Source: Halalkaliarchaeum sp. AArc-CO | Lineage (GTDB): Archaea; Halobacteriota; Halobacteria; Halobacteriales; Haloferacaceae | Length of the DNA stretch: 64,000 nucleotides | Assembly (NCBI RefSeq): GCF_024972735.1 | Contig: NZ_CP087723.1 | Coordinates: 2,948,261 to 3,012,260 of the forward strand | Direction of reading: 5' to 3' | Shown: positions 17,546 through 25,281 of the stretch, one piece after another | Numbering within the stretch: the stretch's first letter is position 1 | Layout: each line of letters starts with the position of its first letter | The notes under the pieces: generated by a model | The model's input: only the letters and a program-made list of their open reading frames with translations | What the model was told of the DNA's origin: nothing | The model's database searches: none | Program-made: the position numbers and the translations under genes

Positions 17546-18274
17546 GTGGTTCTGTTCCTGATTGGCGGGGTAAGTCCCCTTCTGGCTGGACTCGTGCTGT
17601 TGTGGATGAACCACGGGCGAGCTGGGTTCGCCGATCTCCGTCGGCGATTGCTCGAAGTCGGTCGGATCAGTGGCCGATGGTGGCTGATCATCGTGCTGTT
17701 CTACCCGCTGTTCAATCTCGGTACGGCTGCTGTTGCGCTCGTCACCGGATTCACTGCCGAACCACTGGCGTTCATCGGCTCTGACCGACTGTTTGACCCC
17801 GGAGCGTTGTTCTTCTTGCTTGCGGTCGCGCTCCTCTTCCCCGCAATCGAAGAGATCGGTCTTCGTGGCTACTGGTTCGATCAACTCCAGGCACGCTGGA
17901 GCGCACTCGTGAGCAGTTTGATTTTGGGGACTGTGTGGGCGCTGTGGCACGTTCCACTTTTCTACATGTCCGGCTACTACGAGGGGACGACGTTCCAGCC
18001 CGAACTGTGGTGGTTTCTACCGAGCATCGTTCTGACTGCGATCATCGGAACGTGGGTCTACAACAATACTGCCCGGAGCGTCCTCGCGGTCATTGTCTTT
18101 CACTTCTTCGGAAACTTCACCGGCGAAACGATGGGATTTGCTGCCGAACTGTATCCCCTCGTCCACATCGGGACTGTGATTGTCGCGCTCGCGCTCGTGA
18201 TCTGGTTCGGGCCGAGTTCGCTACGAGGCCGGGATACTCCACGACCGGTACCGGACTGGGGAATTGACCGCTAA
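17546..18274 (+). CDS. CPBP family intramembrane protease, 5' end frameshifted
   Basis: A membrane protein of at least 242 residues with about seven helices. The CPBP/Abi glutamate motif is [14 protein letters not shown], with the second conserved histidine in [10 protein letters not shown] and a third motif, VIVFHFFGN. The natural start is probably the ATG at 17388 ([13 protein letters not shown]), which has a TATA-like CTTATTTGG upstream. Its frame stops near 17511, and restoring one C in the run 17449-17452 would join it to this frame (giving [12 protein letters not shown]). The 242-codon frame is what remains translatable. It is cargo in the transposon and convergent with the serine hydrolase. 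Confidence 0.78.
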   Translation: MVLFLIGGVSPLLAGLVLLWMNHGRAGFADLRRRLLEVGRISGRWWLIIVLFYPLFNLGTAAVALVTGFTAEPLAFIGSDRLFDPGALFFLLAVALLFPAIEEIGLRGYWFDQLQARWSALVSSLILGTVWALWHVPLFYMSGYYEGTTFQPELWWFLPSIVLTAIIGTWVYNNTARSVLAVIVFHFFGNFTGETMGFAAELYPLVHIGTVIVALALVIWFGPSSLRGRDTPRPVPDWGIDR

Positions 18275-18316
18275 GCTCCGTGAGCGATACGCACGCTCTA
18301 TTTAACAGCATCGACT

Positions 18317-19804
18317 TCACTCGTAGGTCATTTTCGGGAATACTGCCATCAGGAACAGGAGTATTGCAACGAAAGAAAGCGAACCACCGAGCCAGTCAGC
18401 AAGTCTCGGCAGGAACAGGTCAGCCACTGGATATGCTACTCCCCACCAGAGGACGAGTAAGACAACCGCTACGCTTGCAACGACCCCTCGCTTCAGACGA
18501 GAATGGTCTGCAAGCGGCACGAATGTTCTTGTCCCATTCCGAAGGTCGCGGCCGAGAAGCCATGTTAGCCCTACCCCAGCGATTCCGAGAACGCCTGCCC
18601 CTATTCGACCGGCAGTTTCTACCCGGGAATATGTACGAGCGAGGGAGATTGTCCCGAGTCCGCGACTCTCGGCCCATTCTGTGAGTATGGCAGCGATCAA
18701 CCGGAGGCTCCGGTTACTGTTGGTGAGAATCACGATCCCGTCGCCGGTCTCCGGGATGCTGTGATACCAGGTCCACGTACCGGTTCCCTGCCCTCCATGT
18801 GAGACTGCTCGATGCCCATCTGGAAGGGTCTCGACGAGGTGACCAAGCCCATACCCATCTGAGCCGTATCCGTAAAACCCGGTCGTCTCCACTTCCTTCG
18901 AGTGCAGTTCCGCAACACGCTCGGAACTCAACACCTCTCTACCGGCCTCTCGTCCGTCGGCTGCTGGCATCCCTGCTGCAACAATGGTAGCGATGTCTTC
19001 CACGGTCGCATACAGCATCCCGTGGGCCAGCGGTGCTTCACGATACGGCTCGACTGCTTCACCGGCCCGCTCGTGGCTGGTCGCAAGCCCCGATTGCAGG
19101 GCTTCATCCAGATCGAACGTCGCTGTGTCCATTCCAAGCGGCTCGAACACGGTGGCTTCCATGTACTGTGCGTAGTCTTGTCCGGTAACCTCCTCGACGA
19201 GCAGTTCGAGTAACACATAGCCGGGATTCGAATATCGGAATGTCGTTCCGGGAGGGTCTTCCGGTCGTGCTGGTGGCGCACCTGCGTTCCCGCGGACAGC
19301 TTCCTCTAAGGAGGGAATCGACGACTCGGGTGGATAGTTCGTGTATATTCCCTCTGGAAGACCTGCAGTATGACTGAGGAGCCGTCGGACGGTCACCTCG
19401 TCCCACGCATCCGAATCGGGGAGTTTTGCAGTCGGGATATACTCGCTGACCGGGGTATCAAGATCAACCTCGTCTCGCTCGACAAGGACCATTACACCCC
19501 ACGCAGTGATCGATTTCGTGATCGACTGTGGTCGGCAGAGCGTGTCCGGCGTCATCGGGCAGTTCGTCTCCCGATCAGCGTCGCCGTATGCATTAGCCCA
19601 CGATACTTCACCATCGGTGATGACGGCAACGGCCGCACCGGGAACATCGTATCGGTTGAGCAGTGTCGGGACGCGGTCATCCAGAACGGATGCAAGGTCT
19701 TTGTCGTCACCAGCACTTCGCTCCGAGAGAACAGAAATACCAGCAAAACCCGTGACCGCGGCGATAGAAGACCGACGGAGATAGTCGCGGCGTGAGTACT
19801 CCAT
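18317..19804 (-). CDS. Tat-exported serine hydrolase (class C beta-lactamase fold) with C-terminal membrane helices
   Basis: A 495-residue protein. The N-terminus MEYSRRDYLRRSSIAAVTGF is a twin-arginine-type signal. Penicillin-binding motifs are present: SITK at 94-97 (nucleophile Ser94), YSN in FRYSNPGYVLLE, and HGGQGTG near the end of the enzyme domain. The last 130 residues contain about three hydrophobic helices that would anchor it. It is likely an extracytoplasmic peptidase or esterase. Convergent with the CPBP gene, 42 bp apart. It is cargo of the transposon. Confidence 0.85.
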   Translation of the reverse strand: MEYSRRDYLRRSSIAAVTGFAGISVLSERSAGDDKDLASVLDDRVPTLLNRYDVPGAAVAVITDGEVSWANAYGDADRETNCPMTPDTLCRPQSITKSITAWGVMVLVERDEVDLDTPVSEYIPTAKLPDSDAWDEVTVRRLLSHTAGLPEGIYTNYPPESSIPSLEEAVRGNAGAPPARPEDPPGTTFRYSNPGYVLLELLVEEVTGQDYAQYMEATVFEPLGMDTATFDLDEALQSGLATSHERAGEAVEPYREAPLAHGMLYATVEDIATIVAAGMPAADGREAGREVLSSERVAELHSKEVETTGFYGYGSDGYGLGHLVETLPDGHRAVSHGGQGTGTWTWYHSIPETGDGIVILTNSNRSLRLIAAILTEWAESRGLGTISLARTYSRVETAGRIGAGVLGIAGVGLTWLLGRDLRNGTRTFVPLADHSRLKRGVVASVAVVLLVLWWGVAYPVADLFLPRLADWLGGSLSFVAILLFLMAVFPKMTYE

Positions 19805-19922
19805 GTAGTTCGATTGGCATGAGAGAGAATAATTCTATTTTGGATTCCCAGACTGTCGGAATGCTGCATACGCGCCTTGTATCCATCACGGCGTATTCTG
19901 AACGAAAAGCAGCGCGAGTTCC

Positions 19923-19944
19923 CCGCCCCACCGTGGGCGGGGGT
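19923..19944. repeat. left-end hairpin of the IS200/IS605 element
   Basis: An imperfect palindrome, CCCCGCCC paired with GGGCGGGG, with further CAC/GTG pairing towards the loop. It lies just beyond the tnpA stop, where the transposase binds a subterminal hairpin in this family. Confidence 0.65.
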
Positions 19945-19952
19945 GAAGCGCG

Positions 19953-20360
19953 TCACTCCGCCGCGTGTTCCGTCTCTTCGATATACCGTTCAACCACTTC
20001 CTCAGACATCGCTCCCGTCGTCCCAACGTAGTATCCGACTTTCCAGAATCCGCCACCCCAGAAATACGACTCTCGAATCTCGGGGTACCGTTCCAGCAAG
20101 TGCTTGCCAGAGTACGACTTGAATTGCCGAGCGATGTTCGCAGGGCTGTACTTCGGGTCTGTTTGCACGAACAGGTGAACGTGGTCGTCTGCAATCTCCA
20201 AGGCGAGAATCTTGTGACCGAAGTGGTCAGCAGTCTCACCAAACAACTCCCGCACATCGTCTTCAACTACGTTGAGAACCGGATGGCGGTACTTTGGACA
20301 CCACACGAAGTGATACTTACAGGAACTAACCGAATGTGCATGACTACGGTATTCTTCCAT
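19953..20360 (-). CDS. tnpA: IS200/IS605 transposase TnpA (Y1 HUH)
   Basis: A 135-residue single-strand transposase. The HUH metal motif is ADDHVHLFVQ, and a catalytic Tyr is in the GYYVGTTG...VERYIEE region. Length is typical. It is divergent from tnpB with only 44 bp between the two starts. All key residues are present, so it may be active and could also mobilise related hairpin relics. Confidence 0.92.
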   Translation of the reverse strand: MEEYRSHAHSVSSCKYHFVWCPKYRHPVLNVVEDDVRELFGETADHFGHKILALEIADDHVHLFVQTDPKYSPANIARQFKSYSGKHLLERYPEIRESYFWGGGFWKVGYYVGTTGAMSEEVVERYIEETEHAAE

Positions 20361-20404
20361 CTTGAATCCCTATATTTATGACAGTCTGGAACGAGTGTCA
20401 AAGC

Positions 20405-21709
20405 ATGGGTGAAGAAGCCACAAAGACGATTCAGACGCGCCTTCACATCGCGTCTGGTGAGCGGTCGTGGCTTCACGACGCCCGCCTTGCATCACGCGAG
20501 ATATTCAACGACACCATCAGCCTCACACAACAGGGCCACACGCGCACTGAGATACAGAACGAGGTTGACCGCGACGACTTCTTGCGGAACAACAAGTGCG
20601 CGGTCGTCGGCAAAGCCCTCCAAACGTGGGACTCATACCAGTCACTCCTTAACTGGTGGGAAGAACAGGATGATCCTGATGGAGGCAAGCCAACGCCTCC
20701 GAGTACGGACAAATCTGGTGCGTATCCGGTCGTGATGGCACACACGGAAGGCTACCGCCTCACCGTAGATGAAGACACGAACCGCGTCCAGTTCCGCATC
20801 AGCCCGAAACCCTACAAGAAGGTGAAAGGACACCTACGCGGCGGCCCAGATGCGATGGACGAACTTCGAGACGCTATCACGTCGGATGAAGTGGATGTTG
20901 GGCAGGCCGAACTCCTGTACCGCGATGGCGTGTACTACCTACACGTCACGGTCACACGCGAGTTCGACGTGCCCGACCCCGACACCAGCGACACGCTTGT
21001 TGGCGTGGACATCAACGAGCGCAATATCGCTCTCACCGCCCTCGACCGCGACACGATGCGGACGAAGGGCACGCTCGTCCTCGACTACGGACGAGTCAAG
21101 CAGGAACGCCAACGCTACCACACCATCACGAAACGCTGTCAGGAACACGGTAAGACGAGCATCCACCGGAAACTCGGTGACAAGGAGGAGCGGTTCACCG
21201 AGTGGGTGTTGCATCGGCTTTCCCGTGCTGTCGTGGAGTTCGCAGAGCAATTCTCGACTCCGGTTATCGTGTTCGAGGATATGAGCGGCATCCGCGACGA
21301 AATCAAGTACGGGACGTATATGAACCGCCGGTTGCACAAACTGCCGTTCCACAAGTTCGAGAAGTTTGTCTCGTACAAGGCGACGTGGCAAGAGATTCCC
21401 ACGGACACAGTGGACGCTTATTACAATTCGCAGACGTGTTCGTGCTGTGGTGAGCGTGGCAGTCGGCAGGGACGGCGGTTCCGATGTGCGAACGACGAGT
21501 GTGATGTGACACAAGACCACGCCGACCGGAATGCGTCTGTGAACATTGCATGGCGCGAGAAGGCGAAATTCGACGGTAACACGACGAATTACCGGACTCA
21601 CAAAACCCAGCCACAGGTTCGGTTGGTGCGTCTGTCCGGGTCGGGACGCGTAAGCCGCCCACCCTCATCCCGCTCGCTTGCCGAGCAGGGAGTGCTACTG
21701 CACGGCTGA
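20405..21709 (+). CDS. tnpB: RNA-guided nuclease TnpB (IS605 OrfB)
   Basis: A 434-residue protein. RuvC residues are intact: Asp202 in LVGVDINERN, Glu291 in IVFEDMSG and Asp374 in DHADRNASVNIA. A Cys4 zinc finger (CSCCGERG, RFRCANDEC) lies between the last two. The N-terminal helical/WED region is complete. The ATG at 20405 is preferred to one nine codons upstream because MGEEATKTIQTRL is the usual start. Known TnpB proteins cut DNA guided by an RNA from the element's right end. It lies 470 bp upstream of the RAMP operon, on the same strand. Confidence 0.92.
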   Translation: MGEEATKTIQTRLHIASGERSWLHDARLASREIFNDTISLTQQGHTRTEIQNEVDRDDFLRNNKCAVVGKALQTWDSYQSLLNWWEEQDDPDGGKPTPPSTDKSGAYPVVMAHTEGYRLTVDEDTNRVQFRISPKPYKKVKGHLRGGPDAMDELRDAITSDEVDVGQAELLYRDGVYYLHVTVTREFDVPDPDTSDTLVGVDINERNIALTALDRDTMRTKGTLVLDYGRVKQERQRYHTITKRCQEHGKTSIHRKLGDKEERFTEWVLHRLSRAVVEFAEQFSTPVIVFEDMSGIRDEIKYGTYMNRRLHKLPFHKFEKFVSYKATWQEIPTDTVDAYYNSQTCSCCGERGSRQGRRFRCANDECDVTQDHADRNASVNIAWREKAKFDGNTTNYRTHKTQPQVRLVRLSGSGRVSRPPSSRSLAEQGVLLHG

Positions 21710-21755
21710 GGGAACTACAAAAGCCTCGGGCCACCGCGCCCGAGGTTGTTTACGT
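21560..21755 (+). ncRNA. putative TnpB guide (omega) RNA region
   Basis: In IS605-type elements the guide RNA comes from the 3' end of tnpB and the right-end hairpin, with the guide beginning just beyond the element. The tnpB 3' end and the 21724-21745 stem-loop are both present here. The limits are inferred from position only. If correct, the guide would be read from sequence starting at about 21750. Confidence 0.35.
21724..21745. repeat. right-end hairpin of the IS200/IS605 element
   Basis: CCTCGGG and CCCGAGG form a perfect 7-bp stem with an 8-nt loop, 14 bp after the tnpB stop. It marks the right end of the element. Confidence 0.7.
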
Positions 21756-22177
21756 TGGTGGCCAATAGAGATGTAGCTGAGAAGCGCGGGATGGCTGAAA
21801 ATGAGACCGGTGTTGAAGGCACCGACCTCGCGCTTCGTGGAGCACACGAAGCATGAAGAACTCAACCCTAAAACCAGATGAAGACATCGGACTGAAGCTG
21901 TCAGACGATATGAAGCAGCGGGATAACCTGCTGCTGTACCATGACAGTGAACCGCACTGCAGGGAGCCGCTTGAAGCCAACGCGAAGACACAACTGGAGA
22001 AGTTAGAACACTCCTGCGAGAGGATTACTGATGATTACCGGGACGGTTGTGGGAATGAACGACCTGATCCGCCAGCAGCACATGGGTGGCGTCGTTTACA
22101 CCTCTCTCGACGCGCCGAGGAACGCACCCGATACTCGCTGACCTTTAAACGTGATCAGGTCACAAAACTGGCTCACC
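21756..22177. other. gap between tnpB and the RAMP operon, possible decayed gene
   Basis: No intact gene is supported. Fragments of protein-like sequence appear in different frames, for example LEKLEHSCERITDDYRDG around 22000 and a 28-codon stretch at 22055-22141 (MNDLIRQQHMGGVVYTSLDA). This pattern suggests a frameshifted, decayed gene. The element TTTAAA at 22144-22149 is placed to drive the RAMP operon. Confidence 0.4.
22144..22149 (+). promoter_or_regulatory. TATA box of the RAMP operon
   Basis: TTTAAA lies 29-34 nt before the ATG at 22178, the usual distance for a nearly leaderless haloarchaeal transcript. It also argues for the ATG at 22178 rather than the in-frame upstream codon at 22151. 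Confidence 0.5.
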
Positions 22178-23041
22178 ATGATTGAAGACATCGACCACGA
22201 CGTATTCGTGCGGATTCAGACTGACCTGCTGGTGGTCGGTGACAGCATCATGACCGACAGACACCACGCCTCGAACGGCAACTACGAGGACGACGATCCG
22301 CAGAACCAAATCGGCGGCATCATCCCCGCCTTTCCACTCTCGGGCTGGCTCCGCCACGGAATGGAGCGCGTCGTCTCCGAGAACGACGGTACTGCCTGCC
22401 ATCCCGGCGAGGCCAACGCGAATTTCATGAAGGAAGATGTCTACGAGCGCGACCTCGATGACGGCTACCACGAGAAGGGCGCGTGCGTCGATGACCCGAA
22501 AGAAGACCACGGCTGCGTGGTTTTCGACCTCTTCGGCGGCTTCGGCAACCAGCCGGGAAAGGTGATGCGTCGCCCGATCAAGTTCAACCCCGTCCGCTCC
22601 AGCGTGGACTACACGCGCGGACAGGCCGAAGGCCACTACCGCCGGCTCAACCGGAACATCGTCTCCCGCAATCGGGAGGACAACCGCGAACCGCTGCGGA
22701 ACGCCGAAGTGGACGCCGTCGCCAATCTTGACGGTTGCTGGCACCTCTCCTTCCGGGAGACGAAGCCCGAGTTCATCGGCCTGCTCGCCGAGGGGATCGA
22801 CTTCCTCGATGGGCACAAGACGGACTTCATGCACCAGCTCGGTGGCGCGCGGAACTTCGGCGCGGGGATCGTCGATTGCCACCTCATCAATCCGCTCTAC
22901 GAGGAACGCGAACTGAAGCGCGTCTTCGACCGCGGGAAGGGCAACACGAACAAGATGGACGAGAAAGACGACCAGTGGGCCGAAGAGTATCGCCCGGCAT
23001 TCGTGGAGGCGCTGGAAGAGCGCATCGAGGAGGGGCCGTAG
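22178..23041 (+). CDS. Cas7-like RAMP protein (HRAMP system)
   Basis: A 287-residue protein, first of three tightly packed genes. Residues 50-64 (PAFPLSGWLRHGMER) match the proline/serine/leucine-arginine helix motif of Cas7-group RAMPs such as Csm3 and Csf2. FDLFG at 116-120 recalls their LFG motif, and GGARNFGAG at 222-230 is a glycine-rich loop. It probably forms an RNA-binding backbone. No catalytic Asp equivalent can be named with confidence. The assignment rests on motifs and neighbourhood; HRAMP membership is inference from the known Cas7/unknown/Cas5 architecture in haloarchaea. It lies inside a transposon. Confidence 0.75.
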   Translation: MIEDIDHDVFVRIQTDLLVVGDSIMTDRHHASNGNYEDDDPQNQIGGIIPAFPLSGWLRHGMERVVSENDGTACHPGEANANFMKEDVYERDLDDGYHEKGACVDDPKEDHGCVVFDLFGGFGNQPGKVMRRPIKFNPVRSSVDYTRGQAEGHYRRLNRNIVSRNREDNREPLRNAEVDAVANLDGCWHLSFRETKPEFIGLLAEGIDFLDGHKTDFMHQLGGARNFGAGIVDCHLINPLYEERELKRVFDRGKGNTNKMDEKDDQWAEEYRPAFVEALEERIEEGP

Positions 23042-23824
23042 ATGCCCGAGAACGTCACCCTCAGCGACTTCCAGGGCGACGGCGGCCAAGACGTGATGGT
23101 CGCAGCCTACCGCCACGACGCCCACAAGCTGAACGGCGAGACGCACAACTACGCGCCGGACACCTTCCACGGCGTCCCCGTCAACCAGACCGTCCCGCAC
23201 GGCGCGGACGGCGACGCGTCGGCGCTCTCACGGCCTAACGGGAAGCCCGAACAGACGGTAGACAACCACGAAACGCACTACCGGCTCTCGCTGCTGACGG
23301 GCGACTCTCACTACGACCCCGAGGAGTTCTCACGCCCGCGCCTCTCTGAGGCCATCAACGACCTGCTGACGGGCTCCGACCCCGAGGCGATGCATCGGGC
23401 ATGGCTCACGTCGGACGTAGCGAGCGGGTTCAACGAGAGTATCTACTACCCGTACACGAGCTTGAAGTACCACACGCTGCTCGTAGCGTCGCTCTTGGAC
23501 AACTACCGCGCCGGTCACGAGTTCCCCGATCTCCTCCTGGTCGTGGACGATGCCGAGGAGATCGTGCCCCACCGGACGGTCTACGCGGGCGACCGCTTCG
23601 CGCTTCGAATCGACGAGGACGCGGACGCGCAACCGTGGGCGCGCTTTGGAAGCCGCCCGTGGCAGTCGTGGGCGTCGGCGTGGAAGCGCCTCACCGCGCA
23701 CCCGCTCGACGTTAATCACGACAAGCACGACATGGTTCTCGATGCGAACCTCCGTCGGATCTGGAGTTGGAGTACCGCACTCCAGTACATCGAGGATCTC
23801 GAAACCCGGAGGGAGAACGCATGA
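23042..23824 (+). CDS. uncharacterised HRAMP-associated protein
   Basis: A 260-residue protein that begins on the base after the Cas7-like stop and overlaps the Cas5-like start by 4 bp (ATGA). It is rich in aromatic residues and His (VAAYRHDAHKLNGETHNY, YRLSLLTGDSHYD, YYPYTSLKYHTLLVASLL). No glycine-rich RAMP loop, HD motif, zinc finger or nuclease motif is evident. Its position matches the conserved unknown component of the reported HRAMP cassettes. It could be a large- or small-subunit substitute, but that is not shown. Confidence 0.68.
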   Translation: MPENVTLSDFQGDGGQDVMVAAYRHDAHKLNGETHNYAPDTFHGVPVNQTVPHGADGDASALSRPNGKPEQTVDNHETHYRLSLLTGDSHYDPEEFSRPRLSEAINDLLTGSDPEAMHRAWLTSDVASGFNESIYYPYTSLKYHTLLVASLLDNYRAGHEFPDLLLVVDDAEEIVPHRTVYAGDRFALRIDEDADAQPWARFGSRPWQSWASAWKRLTAHPLDVNHDKHDMVLDANLRRIWSWSTALQYIEDLETRRENA

Positions 23825-24756
23825 CCCGCATCCAGCAGGTTCATTGGGAACTCGACATGGACTACCTCGGGCATCCGTACTACGTCTCGGGGAACGCGAT
23901 TTACCACGCGCTCGGGATGCAACTGGAGCACGATGTCCACCAGCACATCAACGCCAGCCACGGGATGTTCGTGCCGGGGCAGTTCGGGACGTTCCCCGAG
24001 GAACACTCGCAGAGCGGGATTCGCCCGTACATGGGGTCGTCGCTCCCCGACGTGGAGAGATACGACGACCTGTTCCTCTTCCGGCACCCAGACCATCCGT
24101 GGCTGCTCGATACCCGACCCCGCGACGGGCTGAACGCCCACGACATCCGATTCCAGAGCGGGATGCCCGCGCTGGCTCACGAGACGATCATGGGCCGGCC
24201 CGACGACGCTCGGAAACAGCAGCAGACCACGCGTTGGTACGTGAACGCCTACTTGCACGCCGATGACCCGGACGTTCTGCCCCTCGGCGAGGACGTGCTT
24301 GACGGCCTCCAGTTCGGAGGCAAACGGAACTACGGCTACGGGACGACCACGCTGAAAGACACGCAGGTCGTTGACCTGGAGGCAGTGGACTACTCGCGTC
24401 TCGAAGACGGCGAGGCGTTCATCCTCGAACTCGTGACGCCGTTCGTCCTCCGGTCGGAGTACCCCAAGGCGAACAACGTGGACGTGCCGTGGTGGTGGAG
24501 CGTAGACGACGAAGCGCAGCTGCGCCACCGCCTGGAGAAGGTCATCGAGGGCGGCGACGTATACGAGTTGGAGACCGTCGATCACGGCGTGGTCGTTGGC
24601 TACGATGGCGACCGTCCGGTGGAGACCGCGATGTCCGGACTCACCCGCGTCGGGAACCACTCGAAGTACGGCTTCGGAGAGCTTCGAGTGAAGCCCGTCA
24701 CTCCAGATGAAACGAACGTCAAGAAACAGATAGAAAAGCCGAAGTCGGAGCACTGA
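23821..24756 (+). CDS. Cas5-like RAMP protein (HRAMP system)
   Basis: A 311-residue protein. Two glycine-rich RAMP loops are clear: GGKRNYGYG at 166-174 and SKYGFGELRV at 281-290. The N-terminal strand-helix YVSGNAIYHALGMQ resembles the first helix of Cas5/Csf3-like RAMPs. It overlaps the previous gene by 4 bp, so translation is probably coupled. A crRNA-handle-binding type role is the family expectation; here no CRISPR array exists to supply one. The gene ends about 50 bp before the right transposon repeat. Confidence 0.72.
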   Translation: MTRIQQVHWELDMDYLGHPYYVSGNAIYHALGMQLEHDVHQHINASHGMFVPGQFGTFPEEHSQSGIRPYMGSSLPDVERYDDLFLFRHPDHPWLLDTRPRDGLNAHDIRFQSGMPALAHETIMGRPDDARKQQQTTRWYVNAYLHADDPDVLPLGEDVLDGLQFGGKRNYGYGTTTLKDTQVVDLEAVDYSRLEDGEAFILELVTPFVLRSEYPKANNVDVPWWWSVDDEAQLRHRLEKVIEGGDVYELETVDHGVVVGYDGDRPVETAMSGLTRVGNHSKYGFGELRVKPVTPDETNVKKQIEKPKSEH

Positions 24757-24806
24757 CAAACGAATAATGACTGGCAAGGATTCCGCAGTGTCCAGGTCGG
24801 TCAGAC

Positions 24807-24837
24807 TGAATAAAGTAGATCACATTGCCAACAACTG
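24807..24837 (-). repeat. right terminal inverted repeat of the composite transposon
   Basis: CACATTGCCAACAACTG at 24821-24837 is the exact inverse of the left end. TGAATAA at 24807-24813 is the conserved inner block. The next four bases, ATAA, repeat those before the left end. Confidence 0.85.
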
Positions 24838-24865
24838 ATAAAGCCGGAAATACGACCACCACACC

Positions 24866-25195
24866 ATGTCCCTCGACAGATACGAACCCGCGCTCGACGA
24901 CCTCGATCCCGAGGAGGGCGAGGTCGAGACCGCCGAACTCGTCGTCACTGACGACGTGCTCGTGAAGGCGTTCGCGCTGGGTCCCGGCGCGGAACTCGAT
25001 CCCCACGAGCACGCAGACAGCACCAACGTCTTCCACGTTCTGTCGGGCACCGTCACCGTGCTCCAGGGCGACGAGACCGAGACGGTCGCGGCCCCCGGCG
25101 TCGTCCTCCACGAACGCGGCGTCGATCACGGCGCGCGAAACGACACCGACGAGACCGTGGTGTTCACGGCGAGCCTCTGTCCGCTGCCGTCCTAG
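24866..25195 (+). CDS. cupin domain protein
   Basis: A 109-residue single-domain beta-barrel. The metal-binding motif is FALGPGAELDPHEHADSTNVFHVLSG (His-x-His and a later His), and the second motif GVVLHERGVDHGARN follows. The right transposon end lies 28 bp upstream. Joining the flanks restores GATATAAAG at a TATA position, so the insertion altered this gene's promoter. Confidence 0.88.
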   Translation: MSLDRYEPALDDLDPEEGEVETAELVVTDDVLVKAFALGPGAELDPHEHADSTNVFHVLSGTVTVLQGDETETVAAPGVVLHERGVDHGARNDTDETVVFTASLCPLPS

Positions 25196-25281
25196 CGGAG
25201 GACCGCCGTTTCGCACCGTCAGGAACCCGTTGACTCCGACGGAGGAGAACCCCTTTAAGAGCCCCGACCGTCCGAATACGC

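Larger units (their letters stand above)
19920..21755. mobile_element. IS200/IS605 family element (tnpA plus tnpB), nested
   Basis: Divergent tnpA and tnpB are bounded by subterminal hairpins, as in IS605-type elements: a CCCCGCCC/GGGCGGGG stem at 19923-19944 and a CCTCGGG/CCCGAGG stem at 21724-21745. Such elements lack inverted-repeat ends and make no target duplication, so the limits are approximate. It sits inside the larger transposon between the serine hydrolase and the RAMP operon. Both proteins look intact. Confidence 0.82.
15235..24837. mobile_element. 9.6-kb composite transposon carrying an HRAMP-like operon
   Basis: The ends are perfect 17-bp inverted repeats beginning CAGTTGTTGGCAATGTG. 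They extend imperfectly to 31 bp, with TTATTCA conserved at the same spacing in both ends. ATAA directly abuts each end (15231-15234 and 24838-24841), a 4-bp target duplication. The left end carries a frameshifted IS4-like transposase whose gene finishes 29 bp from the repeat. No second copy of the end is seen just right of the transposase, so the far repeat looks like the true partner. Cargo: CPBP protease, serine hydrolase, a nested IS200/IS605 and a three-gene RAMP operon. The left part is clearly less GC-rich than the host. Confidence 0.8.

Noticed and set aside
21853..22185. A 110-codon open frame before the RAMP operon
   Set aside because: It crosses several frame-shifted protein-like fragments and runs over the RAMP start, so it is more likely decayed sequence.
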